Assembly (NCBI RefSeq): GCF_028993615.1
Contig: NZ_CP118632.1
Span: forward strand, 992,001 to 1,056,000
DNA: 64,000 bases
DNA from: Herbaspirillum sp. WKF16
GTDB taxonomy: Bacteria > Pseudomonadota > Gammaproteobacteria > Burkholderiales > Burkholderiaceae_D
Direction: 5' to 3'
Part shown: piece after piece, positions 1 through 9,160 of the stretch
Numbering within the stretch: position 1 is the stretch's first letter
How the letters are laid out: each line of letters opens with the position of its first letter
Made by a program: the position numbers and the translations under genes
Notes under the pieces: model-generated
Seen by the model: only the letters and a program-made list of their open reading frames with translations
The model's database searches: none
Told to the model about the DNA's origin: nothing

Positions 1-650
1 AGGCGCAGTCGCTGGAAAAGGCCCTGGGCCTGAAGGACGGCAAGGGTCCGTTCAACATCGAACTGTTCGGCGGCTCCTCGGATGACAACAACGCCTTCTT
101 CTTCTACAACGGCGCCATGTCGGTCCTGAAGCCCTACATCGACAGCGGCAAGCTGGTGGTGCGCTCCAAGCAGATGGGCATGGACAAGGTCGCGACCCTG
201 CGCTGGGATCCGGCAACCGCCCAGGCCCGCATGGACAACCTGCTGTCGGCCTACTACACCAACGCCAAGGTGAACGCGGTGCTGTCGCCGTATGACGGCC
301 TGTCGATCGGCATCCTGTCGTCGCTGCGCGGCGTGGGTTACGGTTCGGCGTCGCAGCCGTTCCCGTTCGTGTCGGGCCAGGATGCTGAAGTACCGTCGGT
401 GAAGTCCATCATCCGCGGCGAGCAGTATTCGACCATCTTCAAGGACACCCGCGAACTGGCGAAGGTCACCGTGGGCATGGTCGACGCGGTGCTGGGCGGC
501 AAGCAGCCGCAGATCAACGACACCAAGACCTACAACAACGGCGTGAAGGTCGTGCCTTCCTTCCTGTTGAAGCCGGTCGTCGTCGACAAGAGCAACTGGA
601 AGCCTGTGCTGATCGACAGCGGCTATTACACCGAAGCCCAGGTCAAGTAA
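1..650 (+). CDS. chvE: Periplasmic multiple-sugar-binding protein ChvE, 5' end outside window
   Basis: The reading frame is open from the first full codon at position 3, so this is the C-terminal 215 residues of a longer protein. The sequence reads like ChvE, the periplasmic sugar-binding protein of an ABC importer for xylose, arabinose, galactose and glucose; typical blocks are the [11 protein letters not shown] stretch near the start and the conserved SPYDGLSIG region. In family members this protein binds the sugar and hands it to the permease. It is followed by the ATPase and permease genes gguA and gguB on the same strand, the usual order. The signal peptide and N-terminal lobe are not visible. 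Exact sugar range cannot be read from the sequence. Confidence 0.88.
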   Translation, partial: AQSLEKALGLKDGKGPFNIELFGGSSDDNNAFFFYNGAMSVLKPYIDSGKLVVRSKQMGMDKVATLRWDPATAQARMDNLLSAYYTNAKVNAVLSPYDGLSIGILSSLRGVGYGSASQPFPFVSGQDAEVPSVKSIIRGEQYSTIFKDTRELAKVTVGMVDAVLGGKQPQINDTKTYNNGVKVVPSFLLKPVVVDKSNWKPVLIDSGYYTEAQVK

Positions 651-754
651 GCACGAGCGGGCGGCCTGTCGGGCAGTATCGCGGGAAACTGAACATGCTG
701 AACATGCGCCGCCCGCTGAATTTTCCGCAAGACCAGCAATCATAAGAACAGCAT

Positions 755-776
755 AGTCCCGCACCTGTGCGGGACT
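755..776 (+). promoter_or_regulatory. Intercistronic stem-loop between chvE and gguA
   Basis: Two perfect 10-base arms (AGTCCCGCAC and its complement) enclose a 2-base loop. No T-run follows, so it is not a clear terminator. It sits 105 bases after the chvE stop and 102 bases before the gguA start. Such hairpins after binding-protein genes often protect the upstream mRNA end or cut read-through, so that the binding protein is made in excess; that role is inferred. Confidence 0.6.
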
Positions 777-878
777 ATTGCATTCAGGAAGCTGCGCTTG
801 CGTCCAAGCAACGCAGACGAGACGAAAAAGCCCGGCCCCGCCACGAACGGATGGCCGGCAGAACAAGAGGTCCGCATC

Positions 879-2408
879 ATGAGCAACATTCTGGAAATGC
901 GCAGCATCGAGAAGAGTTTCCCGGGTGTGAAGGCGTTGAACAACGTCAACCTGGCGGTGCGCGAAGGCGAGATCCACGCCATCGTCGGCGAGAACGGCGC
1001 CGGCAAATCCACGCTGATGAAAGTCCTTTCCGGCGTCTATCCCCACGGTTCCTATTCCGGCGACATCGTCTACAAGGGCGACGTGCGCTCCTTCAAGGAC
1101 ATCCGCGACAGCGAACACCTGGGCATCATCATCATCCACCAGGAGCTGGCGCTGGTGCCGCTGCTGTCGGTGATGGAAAACCTGTTCCTGGGCAACGAGC
1201 AGGCCCGCGGCGGCGTCATCGACTGGGAGCAATCCTACGCGCGCGCCAAGGAGCTGCTGGCCAAGGTCGGCCTGAAAGAGTCGCCGCTGACCAAGGTCGG
1301 CGACCTGGGCGTGGGCAAGCAGCAGTTGATCGAGATCGCCAAGGCGCTGTCCAAGGAAGTCAAGCTGCTGATCCTGGACGAACCCACCGCCAGCCTGAAC
1401 GAGAGCGACAGCGACGCCTTGCTGGAACTGCTGCTGGAGCTGAAGACCCAGGGCATTTCCTCGATCCTGATCTCGCACAAGTTGAACGAAATCTCCAAAG
1501 TCGCCGATTCGATCACCGTGCTGCGCGACGGCTCCACCGTCGACACCTTCGACTGCCGCGCCGAGCCGATCAGCGAAGACCGCATCATCCAGCACATGGT
1601 CGGACGCGAGATGGCCGACCGCTATCCGCAGCGCGAGCCGCAACTGGGCGACATCATCTTCGAAGTGCGCGACTGGCGCGTGCACCATCCCCTGCATTCC
1701 GACCGCCTGGCCATCAAGGACGTCAACATGAGCGTGCGCGCCGGCGAGATCGTCGGCATCGCGGGCCTGATGGGCGCCGGCCGCACCGAGCTGGCCAAGA
1801 GCATCTTCGGCCGCGCCTACGGCAAGAAGATCACCGGCCAGGCCTTCCTGCACGGCAAGGAAGTCGACCTGTCGAGCATCCAGAAGGCCATCGCGCACGG
1901 CATCGCCTACGTCACCGAAGACCGCAAGGGCGACGGCCTGGTGCTGGAAGAAGACATCAAGAAAAACATCTCGCTGGCCAACCTGGGCGGCGTCTCCGAG
2001 CGCACCGTGATCGACGAGGCGCGCGAATACAAGGTGGCGGCCGACTTCAAGAGCCAGATGCGCATCCGCTGCTCCAGCGTGCTGCAGAAGGTGGTCAACC
2101 TGTCCGGCGGCAACCAGCAAAAGGTGGTGCTGTCGAAGTGGCTGTTCTCGCAGCCTGAGGTGCTGATCCTGGACGAACCTACGCGCGGCATCGACGTCGG
2201 CGCCAAGTTCGAGATCTACAACATCATCAGCAAGCTGGCGGCCGAGGGCAAGTGCATCATCATGATCTCGTCGGAAATGCCCGAACTGCTGGGCATGTGC
2301 GACCGCATCTACGTGATGAACGAAGGCCAGTTCGTGGGACAGTTCCCGCGCGAGGAAGCCAGCCAGGAAAGCATCATGCGCGCCATCATGCGCAACAAGA
2401 GAATCTAA
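879..2408 (+). CDS. gguA: Multiple-monosaccharide ABC importer, ATP-binding protein
   Basis: A 509-residue protein with two fused ABC ATPase domains, as in all RbsA/XylG/GguA-type sugar importers. The first Walker A (GENGAGKST) lies at residues 37-45; the second domain has a degenerate Walker A ([10 protein letters not shown]) and a clear signature LSGGNQQK followed by the Walker B stretch [11 protein letters not shown]. It powers uptake of the sugar delivered by ChvE through GguB. I start it at the ATG at 879 because AGAGG stands 8 bases before it and the residues from there match the family start; the frame is open further upstream to 798. The permease gene begins 10 bases after its stop, so the two are cotranscribed. 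Confidence 0.9.
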   Translation: MSNILEMRSIEKSFPGVKALNNVNLAVREGEIHAIVGENGAGKSTLMKVLSGVYPHGSYSGDIVYKGDVRSFKDIRDSEHLGIIIIHQELALVPLLSVMENLFLGNEQARGGVIDWEQSYARAKELLAKVGLKESPLTKVGDLGVGKQQLIEIAKALSKEVKLLILDEPTASLNESDSDALLELLLELKTQGISSILISHKLNEISKVADSITVLRDGSTVDTFDCRAEPISEDRIIQHMVGREMADRYPQREPQLGDIIFEVRDWRVHHPLHSDRLAIKDVNMSVRAGEIVGIAGLMGAGRTELAKSIFGRAYGKKITGQAFLHGKEVDLSSIQKAIAHGIAYVTEDRKGDGLVLEEDIKKNISLANLGGVSERTVIDEAREYKVAADFKSQMRIRCSSVLQKVVNLSGGNQQKVVLSKWLFSQPEVLILDEPTRGIDVGAKFEIYNIISKLAAEGKCIIMISSEMPELLGMCDRIYVMNEGQFVGQFPREEASQESIMRAIMRNKRI

Positions 2409-2418
2409 GGAGTACAAC

Positions 2419-3633
2419 ATGGAGACCATGAACATGAGCAATAAAGAGTCGCTGCCCGCAGGCGCACCGGCTGACAAGAAGGACTATGGCGGCTTCCTGA
2501 AGAACAACATGCGCGAGTACGGCATGCTGCTGTCGCTGGTGGCGATCATGGCGTTCTTCCAGATCATGACCGACGGCACGCTGATGCGTCCGCTGAACCT
2601 GACCAACCTGGTGCTGCAGAACAGCTACATCGTCATCATGGCGCTGGGCATGCTGATGGTGATCGTGGCCGGCCACATCGACCTTTCGGTGGGCTCCGTG
2701 GTGGGCCTGATCGGCGCGCTGGCGGCGGTGCTGATGGTGGACTATGGCTGGGACTTCGTGACCGCCTCGGTGGTCTGCATCATCGCCGGCGCGGTCATCG
2801 GCGCGGCGCAGGGTTATTGGATCGCCTATTTCAAGATCCCGTCCTTCATCGTCACCCTGGCCGGCATGCTGGTGTTCAAGGGCATGGCGCTGGCGCTGCT
2901 GCAGGGCCAGTCGCTGGGCCCGTTCCCGCCGGCGTTCCAGATGCTGTCCTCGGGCTTCATTCCCGAGCTGACCGACAACACCCAGTTCCGCACCACCTCG
3001 CTGGTCGTCGGCGTGGTCGCCTCCGTGGTGCTGATCCTGGTCAAGATCCACGCCCGTCGCAAGCAGACCAAGCATGGCATGGAAGATGAGCCGCAGCTGT
3101 TCTTCCTGCTCAAGAACGGCCTGTTCGCCGCCGCCATCATCGCCTTCAGCTACCTGATGGCGACCTATCGCGGCATGCCCAACGTGCTCATCATCATGTT
3201 CGCGCTGATGGTGCTGTACACCTTCATCACCAACCGCACCACGCTGGGCCGCCGCGTCTACGCCGTGGGCGGCAACGAGAAGGCGGCCAAGCTGTCGGGA
3301 ATCAAGACCGAGCGCGTGTCCTTCTTCACCTTCGTCAACATGGGCGTGCTGTCGGCGCTGGCCGGCCTGATCTTCGCGGCCCGCCTCAATACCGCCACCC
3401 CCAAGGCCGGCCTCGGCTTCGAGCTGGACGTGATCGCGGCCTGCTTCATCGGCGGCGCCTCGGCTTCCGGCGGCGTGGGCAAGGTGATGGGCGCGGTCAT
3501 CGGCGCCTTCGTGATGGGCGTGATGAACAACGGCATGTCCATCATGGGCATCGGCATCGACTACCAGCAGATGATCAAGGGCTTCGTGCTGCTGATGGCC
3601 GTGTGCTTCGACGTCTATAACAAGAACAAATAA
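2419..3633 (+). CDS. gguB: Multiple-monosaccharide ABC importer, permease protein
   Basis: A 404-residue inner-membrane protein of the BPD_transp_2 (RbsC/XylH/GguB) family, with many hydrophobic segments and the family blocks AGHIDLSVGSVVG, FIVTLAGMLVFKG and FIGGASASGG. It forms the channel of the importer with GguA. It carries a soluble, charged loop (about residues 210-235, HARRKQTKHGMEDEPQ) as in the longer GguB branch. The start at 2419 has TAAGGAG seven bases upstream; a second ATG nine bases later is possible. A hairpin terminator follows the gene, separating it from the enzyme genes downstream. Confidence 0.9.
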   Translation: METMNMSNKESLPAGAPADKKDYGGFLKNNMREYGMLLSLVAIMAFFQIMTDGTLMRPLNLTNLVLQNSYIVIMALGMLMVIVAGHIDLSVGSVVGLIGALAAVLMVDYGWDFVTASVVCIIAGAVIGAAQGYWIAYFKIPSFIVTLAGMLVFKGMALALLQGQSLGPFPPAFQMLSSGFIPELTDNTQFRTTSLVVGVVASVVLILVKIHARRKQTKHGMEDEPQLFFLLKNGLFAAAIIAFSYLMATYRGMPNVLIIMFALMVLYTFITNRTTLGRRVYAVGGNEKAAKLSGIKTERVSFFTFVNMGVLSALAGLIFAARLNTATPKAGLGFELDVIAACFIGGASASGGVGKVMGAVIGAFVMGVMNNGMSIMGIGIDYQQMIKGFVLLMAVCFDVYNKNK

Positions 3634-3648
3634 TACGCACCGGGAAGG

Positions 3649-3671
3649 GCGGGCAGCGATGCCCGCTTTTT
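3649..3671 (+). terminator. Rho-independent terminator after gguB
   Basis: Six-base GC arms (GCGGGC / GCCCGC) with a 6-base loop, followed directly by five Ts. It lies 16 bases after the gguB stop and only 26 bases before the dehydratase gene, so it may be a partial terminator that lets some transcript continue. Confidence 0.75.
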
Positions 3672-3696
3672 CATTCAAGATCAGGAAACCTTAGAG

Positions 3697-5454
3697 ATGA
3701 GCAACGACAAGAAAGACAAGAGCCGCCAGTTGCGTTCGGCCGGCTGGTTCGGCACCGCCGACAAGAACGGCTTCATGTACCGCAGCTGGATGAAGAACCA
3801 GGGCATCCCCGACCACGAGTTCCAGGGCAAGCCGGTGATCGGCATCTGCAACACCTGGTCCGAGCTGACCCCTTGCAACGCCCACTTCCGCAAGATCGCC
3901 GAGCACGTGCGCCGCGGCATCATCGAGGCGGGCGGCTTCCCGGTGGAGTTCCCGGTGTTCTCCAACGGCGAGTCCAACCTGCGCCCGACCGCGATGCTTA
4001 CCCGCAACCTGGCCAGCATGGACGTCGAGGAATCGATCCGCGGCAACCCGATCGACGGCGTGGTGCTGCTGACCGGCTGCGACAAGACCACGCCGGCGCT
4101 GCTGATGGGCGCGGCCAGCGTGGACGTGCCGGCCATCGTGGTGACCGGCGGCCCGATGCTCAACGGCAAGCACCAGGGCCGCGACATCGGCTCGGGCACC
4201 GTGGTGTGGCAGCTCTCCGAGCAGGTCAAGGCGGGCGAGATCAGTATCCACGACTTCATGGCGGCCGAGGCCGGCATGTCGCGTTCGGCGGGCACCTGCA
4301 ACACCATGGGAACCGCCTCGACGATGGCCTGCATGGCCGAGTCGCTGGGCGTGTCGCTGCCGCACAATGCCGCCATTCCCGCAGTCGATGCGCGCCGTTA
4401 TGTTCTCGCGCACTTGTCCGGCATGCGTATCGTCGACATGGTGTGGGAAGACCTGAAGCTGTCCAAGATCCTGACCCGCAAGGCGTTTGAAAACGCCATC
4501 CGCACCAACGCCGCCATCGGCGGCTCCACCAATGCCGTGATCCACCTGAAGGCCATCGCCGGCCGCATCGGCGTGGACCTGGAGCTGGAAGACTGGACCC
4601 GCGTCGGCCGCGGCACGCCGACCATCGTCGACCTGCAGCCTTCGGGCCGCTACCTGATGGAAGAGTTCTACTACGCCGGCGGCCTGCCGGCGGTGATGCG
4701 CCGCCTGGGCGAGGCCGACCTGTTGCCGCACCCGGACGCGCTGACCGCCAACGGCAAGACCATGTGGGAAAACGTCAAGGACGCGCCGATCTATAACGAC
4801 GAAGTGGTGCGCCCGCTGAAGAACCCGCTGATCGACGACGGCGGCATGTGCATCCTGCGCGGCAACCTGGCGCCGCGCGGCGCGGTGCTGAAGCCCTCAG
4901 CGGCCTCGCCCGAGCTGATGAAGCACCGCGGCCGCGCCGTGGTGTTCGAGGACTTCTCGCACTACAAGGAACGCATCAACGATCCTGATCTGGATGTCGA
5001 CGCCAGCTGCGTGCTGGTGATGAAGAACTGCGGTCCCAAGGGCTACCCCGGCATGGCCGAGGTCGGCAACATGGGCCTGCCGCCCAAGGTGCTGGCCACC
5101 GGCGTCAAGGACATGGTGCGCATCTCGGACGCGCGCATGAGCGGCACCGCCTACGGCACCGTGATCCTGCACGTGGCGCCGGAAGCCGCCGCCGGCGGTC
5201 CGCTGGGCATCGTTCAGGACGGCGACTTCATCGAGCTCGACGCTTACGCCGGCAAGTTGCAGCTGGACATCAGCGACGAGGAAATGAAGCGCCGCCTGGA
5301 AGAGCGCGCCAAGACCCTGGCCGCGCAGAAGCCTGCGATGGCCGGCGGCTACCAGTCGCTGTACGTGGACCGCGTGCTGCAGGCCGACGAAGGCTGCGAC
5401 TTCGACTTCCTGGTCGGTTGCCGCGGCGCCGCGGTGCCCAAGCATTCGCACTGA
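3697..5454 (+). CDS. IlvD/Edd-family sugar-acid dehydratase, likely L-arabinonate/D-xylonate dehydratase
   Basis: A 585-residue protein that aligns by memory closely with the crystallised L-arabinonate dehydratase of Rhizobium leguminosarum, including the conserved blocks TAMLTRNLA, GCDKTTPALLMGAAS and GGSTNAVIHL. The three cysteines expected to hold the [2Fe-2S] cluster are visible at residues 60 (PCN), 128 (GCDK) and 201 (GTCNTMG). The reaction is removal of water from a pentonate (L-arabinonate, D-xylonate or D-fuconate) to give a 2-keto-3-deoxy acid. It lies between the sugar importer and a sugar 1-dehydrogenase, which fits a non-phosphorylative pentose route. The exact substrate is inferred; family members are often promiscuous. 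Confidence 0.85.
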   Translation: MSNDKKDKSRQLRSAGWFGTADKNGFMYRSWMKNQGIPDHEFQGKPVIGICNTWSELTPCNAHFRKIAEHVRRGIIEAGGFPVEFPVFSNGESNLRPTAMLTRNLASMDVEESIRGNPIDGVVLLTGCDKTTPALLMGAASVDVPAIVVTGGPMLNGKHQGRDIGSGTVVWQLSEQVKAGEISIHDFMAAEAGMSRSAGTCNTMGTASTMACMAESLGVSLPHNAAIPAVDARRYVLAHLSGMRIVDMVWEDLKLSKILTRKAFENAIRTNAAIGGSTNAVIHLKAIAGRIGVDLELEDWTRVGRGTPTIVDLQPSGRYLMEEFYYAGGLPAVMRRLGEADLLPHPDALTANGKTMWENVKDAPIYNDEVVRPLKNPLIDDGGMCILRGNLAPRGAVLKPSAASPELMKHRGRAVVFEDFSHYKERINDPDLDVDASCVLVMKNCGPKGYPGMAEVGNMGLPPKVLATGVKDMVRISDARMSGTAYGTVILHVAPEAAAGGPLGIVQDGDFIELDAYAGKLQLDISDEEMKRRLEERAKTLAAQKPAMAGGYQSLYVDRVLQADEGCDFDFLVGCRGAAVPKHSH

Positions 5455-5478
5455 TCCAACCCAACAAGAATCGACACG

Positions 5479-5503
5479 CGCGCGCCTCGCGGTGAGGCGC
5501 GCG
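5479..5503 (+). promoter_or_regulatory. Stem-loop just upstream of the SDR gene
   Basis: Ten-base GC-only arms (CGCGCGCCTC and complement) with a 5-base loop, with no T-run. It ends 5 bases before the AGGAG ribosome site of the next gene, so it could affect mRNA stability or translation between the dehydratase and the dehydrogenase. Confidence 0.5.
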
Positions 5504-5517
5504 TCCTAGGAGAACAA

Positions 5518-6303
5518 ATGAGCAGCAATCCGCAGAACAACCAGTTGGCGAGCTTCCCCAGCCTCAAGGGCAAGCGCGTCTTCATCACCGGCGGCGGCAC
5601 CGGCATCGGCGCGTCCATCGTCGAGTCGTTTGCCCGGCAGGGCGCGTACGTGGCATTCGTCGACATCGCCAGGGACGCCAGCGAAGCGCTGTGCCGCGAG
5701 CTGGCCGAGGCCGGCTATCCCAAGCCGCTGTTCCGCCATTGCGACCTGCGCGACATTCCCGGTTTCCAGAAGATCATCGCCGAGCTGCAGGGCGAGCTGG
5801 GCGACTTCGACGTGCTGGTCAACAACGCCGCCAATGACGAGCGCCACAAGCTGGAAGACGTGACCCTGGACTACTGGAACGAGCGCATCGCGATCAACCA
5901 GCGTCCGTACTTCTTCGCCGTGCAGTCGGTGGTGGAAGGCATGAAGCGCCGCGGCGGCGGCTCCATCATCAACTTCAGCTCGATCAGCTGGCACCAGTCC
6001 AGCGGCGGCTTCCCGGTCTACACCACGGCCAAGGCATCGACCCTGGGCCTGACCCGCGGCCTGGCGCGCGACCTCGGCGCGCACAATATCCGCGTCAATA
6101 CCGTCACGCCGGGCTGGGTGATGACCGAACGCCAGATCAAGCTGTGGCTGGACGAGGAAGGCAAGCAGGCGATCGCCCGCAACCAATGCCTGCAGGGCGA
6201 GCTGCTGCCGTGGCACCTGGCGCGCATGGTGCTGTTCCTGGCCGCCGACGACAGTGCGATGTGCACCGCGCAGGAATTCATCGTCGACGCCGGTTGGGTA
6301 TGA
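5518..6303 (+). CDS. Short-chain dehydrogenase, sugar 1-dehydrogenase (Caulobacter XylB-like)
   Basis: A 261-residue classical SDR: NAD-binding GGGTGIG at residues 25-31, NNAAND at 102-107, catalytic Ser155, Tyr168 and Lys172 (YTTAK). The N-terminus (SLKGKRVFITGGG), the block NNAANDERHKLEDVT and the C-terminal DAGW ending closely resemble Caulobacter D-xylose 1-dehydrogenase XylB. The likely reaction is oxidation of D-xylose or L-arabinose at C1 to the lactone, which the SMP-30 protein at 9161 could open and the dehydratase upstream could process. AGGAG stands 5 bases before the ATG. The terminator downstream closes the unit. Confidence 0.82.
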   Translation: MSSNPQNNQLASFPSLKGKRVFITGGGTGIGASIVESFARQGAYVAFVDIARDASEALCRELAEAGYPKPLFRHCDLRDIPGFQKIIAELQGELGDFDVLVNNAANDERHKLEDVTLDYWNERIAINQRPYFFAVQSVVEGMKRRGGGSIINFSSISWHQSSGGFPVYTTAKASTLGLTRGLARDLGAHNIRVNTVTPGWVMTERQIKLWLDEEGKQAIARNQCLQGELLPWHLARMVLFLAADDSAMCTAQEFIVDAGWV

Positions 6304-6372
6304 GCCCGGGCGCGGCGGATATCGAAAGCGATATCCATGGCGTCGCCCCAGGCTGCTTTTATCGCCCCAAAT

Positions 6373-6407
6373 AAAAAAGAGTCGCCAAATGGCGACTCTT
6401 TTTTTCA
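6373..6407 (+). terminator. Rho-independent terminator after the sugar dehydrogenase gene
   Basis: Ten-base arms AGAGTCGCCA / TGGCGACTCT around a 2-base loop, with an A-run before and seven Ts after. The A-run on the left also makes it a possible weak terminator on the other strand. Confidence 0.88.
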
Positions 6408-6570
6408 TGAGCAGCTGCCGAAAAAATAATATTTCAGGGATCCGTATGCGCCGCGCCGTATGCTTTTTTTGCTCATGTGCGGCAAGCTTACGCTTCCTTA
6501 CATTTCTTAATAAAACTCGGAGGCGCGGATCCGCGGGGCGGCAGCATAATGTGCCGGTGCGGTGAAGCGC

Positions 6571-6593
6571 GTGCGCCCGCAGGCAGGGCGCAC
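6571..6593 (-). terminator. Possible terminator of the LysR gene
   Basis: Eight-base perfect arms GTGCGCCC / GGGCGCAC with a 7-base loop, 5 bases past the stop of the minus-strand LysR gene. There is no T-run on the minus strand, so termination is only suggested. The stretch from 6408 to 6570 shows no gene or other clear signal. Confidence 0.4.
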
Positions 6594-6598
6594 GACGA

Positions 6599-7540
6599 TC
6601 AGTAGATCATCTTCGCCACTTCGCGGATCGCCTGCAGCAGCAGCGTGGCGCCGGGCGAGAGCAGGTTGTCCTGGCGCGTGATGATGCCGAAGCCGGCCAT
6701 GCGGCAGGGCAGTTCGATGGGCAGGATGTCCATCAGCCGCGCCTGCGTGTAGTAGCGCGCCACTTCGGTGGGCATGGCGTACAGGAAGTCGGTCTGCTGC
6801 AACAGGCTGGTGATGAACAGGATGGCGGTGGTGTCGACCACATTGGATGGCGGCGCCAGCCCTTCCTCGCGGAACATCTGGTCGCAGCGCGCGCGCAGGA
6901 TGCTGCCCTTGGGCGCCATGATCCATGCTTCATTGGCCATGTCCGACAGCTTGAGGTCGGTGCGCGCGTGCAACGGGTGTCCCACGCGGGCCACCGCGCA
7001 GACCGGCTCGTCGGCCAGTTCGTCGTAGTGCAGCCCGCTGCGCGCCTCGTCATCGAGGATGCGGCCGATGATGAAGTCCAGCTCGCCGTGCAGCAAGCGC
7101 GACAGCAGGATGTTGCTGCTTTCCACTTCCACGCCGATGCGCAGCATCGGCGCGCTTTCCTTGACCCGCGCGATCGCCGGCGGCAGCAGCGCCATGCCCG
7201 GCGAAAGGATCACGCCCACATCCACCTGGCCCGACAGGCCCGACTTCAGCGCCACGATGTCTTCATGCGCTTTCGACAAGCTCGTCAGCGCCATGCGCGC
7301 GTGGCGGATCATCGCCTCGCCGTAGATGGTGGGCCGCATGCCGCGCGGCAGGCGCTCGAACAGCGAGACGCCCAGCATGTCTTCCAGGTCCTTGAGCTGC
7401 TTGGAGGCAGCCGGCTGGGTCATGTTCAGTTCGCTGGAGGCGCGGTGGATGTTGCGGGTGTCGTCGAGGGCGATTAACAGCAAGAGTTGGCGTGTCTTCA
7501 ATCGCGCCCGGAGGAACCAGTTGGGATCACTGTTCTTCAT
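6599..7540 (-). CDS. LysR-family regulator, GbpR-like (sugar-binding protein regulator)
   Basis: A 313-residue LysR protein with the winged helix-turn-helix at about residues 16-75 (the block ASSELNMTQPAASKQLKDLE is typical) and a periplasmic-binding-protein-like ligand domain after it. The N-terminal RARLKTRQLLLLIAL form and the gene context match GbpR, which controls chvE in Agrobacterium in response to sugars. It is divergent from the porin gene and lies downstream of, and opposite to, the chvE-linked enzymes. GGAG stands 4 bases before the ATG. Ligand (arabinose, galactose, fucose or others) is not readable. A palindrome about 62-81 bases upstream of its start may be its own operator. Confidence 0.82.
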   Translation of the reverse strand: MKNSDPNWFLRARLKTRQLLLLIALDDTRNIHRASSELNMTQPAASKQLKDLEDMLGVSLFERLPRGMRPTIYGEAMIRHARMALTSLSKAHEDIVALKSGLSGQVDVGVILSPGMALLPPAIARVKESAPMLRIGVEVESSNILLSRLLHGELDFIIGRILDDEARSGLHYDELADEPVCAVARVGHPLHARTDLKLSDMANEAWIMAPKGSILRARCDQMFREEGLAPPSNVVDTTAILFITSLLQQTDFLYAMPTEVARYYTQARLMDILPIELPCRMAGFGIITRQDNLLSPGATLLLQAIREVAKMIY

Positions 7541-7858
7541 ATGTCTCCGAGGTTCTTTTGTAAATTTTTTAGTTGGAATTTTTTGCCGCGAATGATGATA
7601 TCAAATCGCATATCGGATTTGCTAAAGAATTCATTGGAAAGACATGTGCCGAATACTTAGTATCTAGCCACATTCCGGGCTCGCATAAATTCAAACGAAC
7701 GCAACCGGGAATGAGAGAAGAGAAGGTCGGGCAGCATCAGAACAAAAAGTTGGGAGACCGTCAGGGCCGCGTCAGGTTCCGGATGGTCGAAAGTGCAAGC
7801 TGCACCGCCCAGCCCACCGACGAAAATAATTTAAACGGCAATATCACGGAGACTATTC
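7541..7858. promoter_or_regulatory. Divergent promoter region between the LysR gene and the porin
   Basis: This 318-base gap holds the upstream signals of both flanking genes and no convincing gene. It is visibly more AT-rich next to the LysR start (7555-7640). Apart from the inverted repeat at 7602-7621 I see no clear terminator or RNA structure; the porin leader has no obvious sigma70 promoter that I would stake a call on. Confidence 0.5.
7602..7621. promoter_or_regulatory. Inverted repeat, candidate LysR operator
   Basis: Perfect 6-base arms CAAATC and GATTTG separated by 8 bases. The centre lies about 71 bases upstream of the LysR start codon, the usual place for an autoregulatory recognition site of a LysR protein. 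The assignment to this regulator is inferred from position and symmetry only. Confidence 0.45.
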
Positions 7859-9004
7859 ATGAAGCAAGTGAAGCCATCCTTTACTGGAGCAAAAACCCTG
7901 TGCGCGCTCGCGCTGCTGGGTGCATTTTCCGCCCAAGCGCACGCACAAAGCAGCGTGACCATCTACGGTCGTGTGGTCGCTGGCGTCGACGTCCTGACCA
8001 ACGCAGGTCCCAATGGCCAAGGCACCAAGTGGAGCGCGGCGAACAACCAATGGGGCACCAGCATGATCGGCTTCAAGGGTACGGAAGACCTGGGCGGCGG
8101 TAACAATGCCTTCTTCCTGCTGGAATCCGGTTTCAATTCGACCAAGGGCGGTTTCAACGGTTCCGACACCAGCAACGGCACCGCGCTGTTCAATCGTCGT
8201 TCCTACGTCGGTCTGTCCTCGGCCACCGCCGGTTCCATCAAGTTCGGTAAGAACCTCTTCATCAACAACGATGTCTGGTACCTGGATCCGACCGGCCAGC
8301 AAGCCATCGGCACCGCCAGCCTGGTCAACGGCCGCAACTGGCCGGGCGCCAGCAACGTGATCGAATACGCCAGCCCGGACATGGGCGGCTTCACGGTCGG
8401 CGTGCAGACCAGCCTGGGCGAGAAGCCGGGTTCGTTCAGCGGCGGCGTGCCCAATGCCGGTTCCAGCGATGGCCGCAAGGACGGCATCTCGCTGGCCTAC
8501 CAGAAGAACGGCCTGGAACTGCGCTTGATCTATGACGTGGTGCGCGACGCCAACGGTAACTACAGCGACATCTGGGGCCACTCCAAGGAACTGATCCTGG
8601 GCGGCACCTACAAGTTCGACAAGCTCAAGCTGTTCGCCGGTTATGAAAACCTGCGCGCGCCTGACGCTGTCGCCGGTGATCCGACCCGCGCCAACCACTA
8701 CTGGATCGGCGCCAACTATGATGTCACTCCGCAATTCCAGCTGGTCGGCGCGGTGTTCCACGTGAATGCCAACAACGCCAGCGTGGCCAACACCGGTAGC
8801 AAGACCGGCGGCGGCGGCACGGCCAACATGTACATGGCCGGCATCAACTACTTCCTGTCGAAGCGTACCCTGCTGTACTTCGACGTGGGCACCGTGCGTA
8901 ACGGCACCGGCGCTTCGCACCAGCTGGAAAACGGCGGCAATACCGCCGGCGCTTCGGGCTTCAACCAGACCGGCGCGTACTGGGGCGTTGCCCACTCGTT
9001 CTAA
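7859..9004 (+). CDS. Outer-membrane porin of the Burkholderiales type
   Basis: A 381-residue protein with a signal peptide of about 29 residues ending AHA-Q, then SSVTIYGRV, the standard start of a betaproteobacterial trimeric porin barrel. Blocks such as GFKGTEDLGGG and RRSYVGL are family hallmarks, and the chain ends in phenylalanine (AHSF), the C-terminal barrel signal recognised by the BAM complex. It should form a 16-strand diffusion pore; its neighbours suggest passage of sugars. GGAG stands 7 bases before the ATG. A strong terminator follows, so it is transcribed alone. Confidence 0.93.
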   Translation: MKQVKPSFTGAKTLCALALLGAFSAQAHAQSSVTIYGRVVAGVDVLTNAGPNGQGTKWSAANNQWGTSMIGFKGTEDLGGGNNAFFLLESGFNSTKGGFNGSDTSNGTALFNRRSYVGLSSATAGSIKFGKNLFINNDVWYLDPTGQQAIGTASLVNGRNWPGASNVIEYASPDMGGFTVGVQTSLGEKPGSFSGGVPNAGSSDGRKDGISLAYQKNGLELRLIYDVVRDANGNYSDIWGHSKELILGGTYKFDKLKLFAGYENLRAPDAVAGDPTRANHYWIGANYDVTPQFQLVGAVFHVNANNASVANTGSKTGGGGTANMYMAGINYFLSKRTLLYFDVGTVRNGTGASHQLENGGNTAGASGFNQTGAYWGVAHSF

Positions 9005-9043
9005 TGATGTGAAATCCTTCCTGAGGTGGTCTTGATGTAGTTG

Positions 9044-9070
9044 AGGGCGGGCGCAAGCTCGCCCTTTTTT
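9044..9070 (+). terminator. Rho-independent terminator after the porin gene
   Basis: Eight-base arms GGGCGGGC / GCTCGCCC (one G-T pair) close a GCAA tetraloop, followed by six Ts and a second T-rich stretch. Confidence 0.9.
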
Positions 9071-9160
9071 CTTTTTTGTTCGTGTTTTGCGGTTGCCGTG
9101 TGATCATTTTCCGGCTGTGCATAACGTAACTGTTAATTAAAGAATACGGGAATTCACTTG

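Noticed and set aside
3697..5454. Reading this gene as ilvD (dihydroxyacid dehydratase) or edd
   Set aside because: Length 585, the N-terminal LRSAGWFG form and the sugar gene context match the pentonate dehydratase branch; the true edd is at 44009.
7573..8103. Open frame overlapping the start of the first porin gene
   Set aside because: It covers the divergent promoter and runs into the porin in another frame; no family resemblance and the porin start is well supported.
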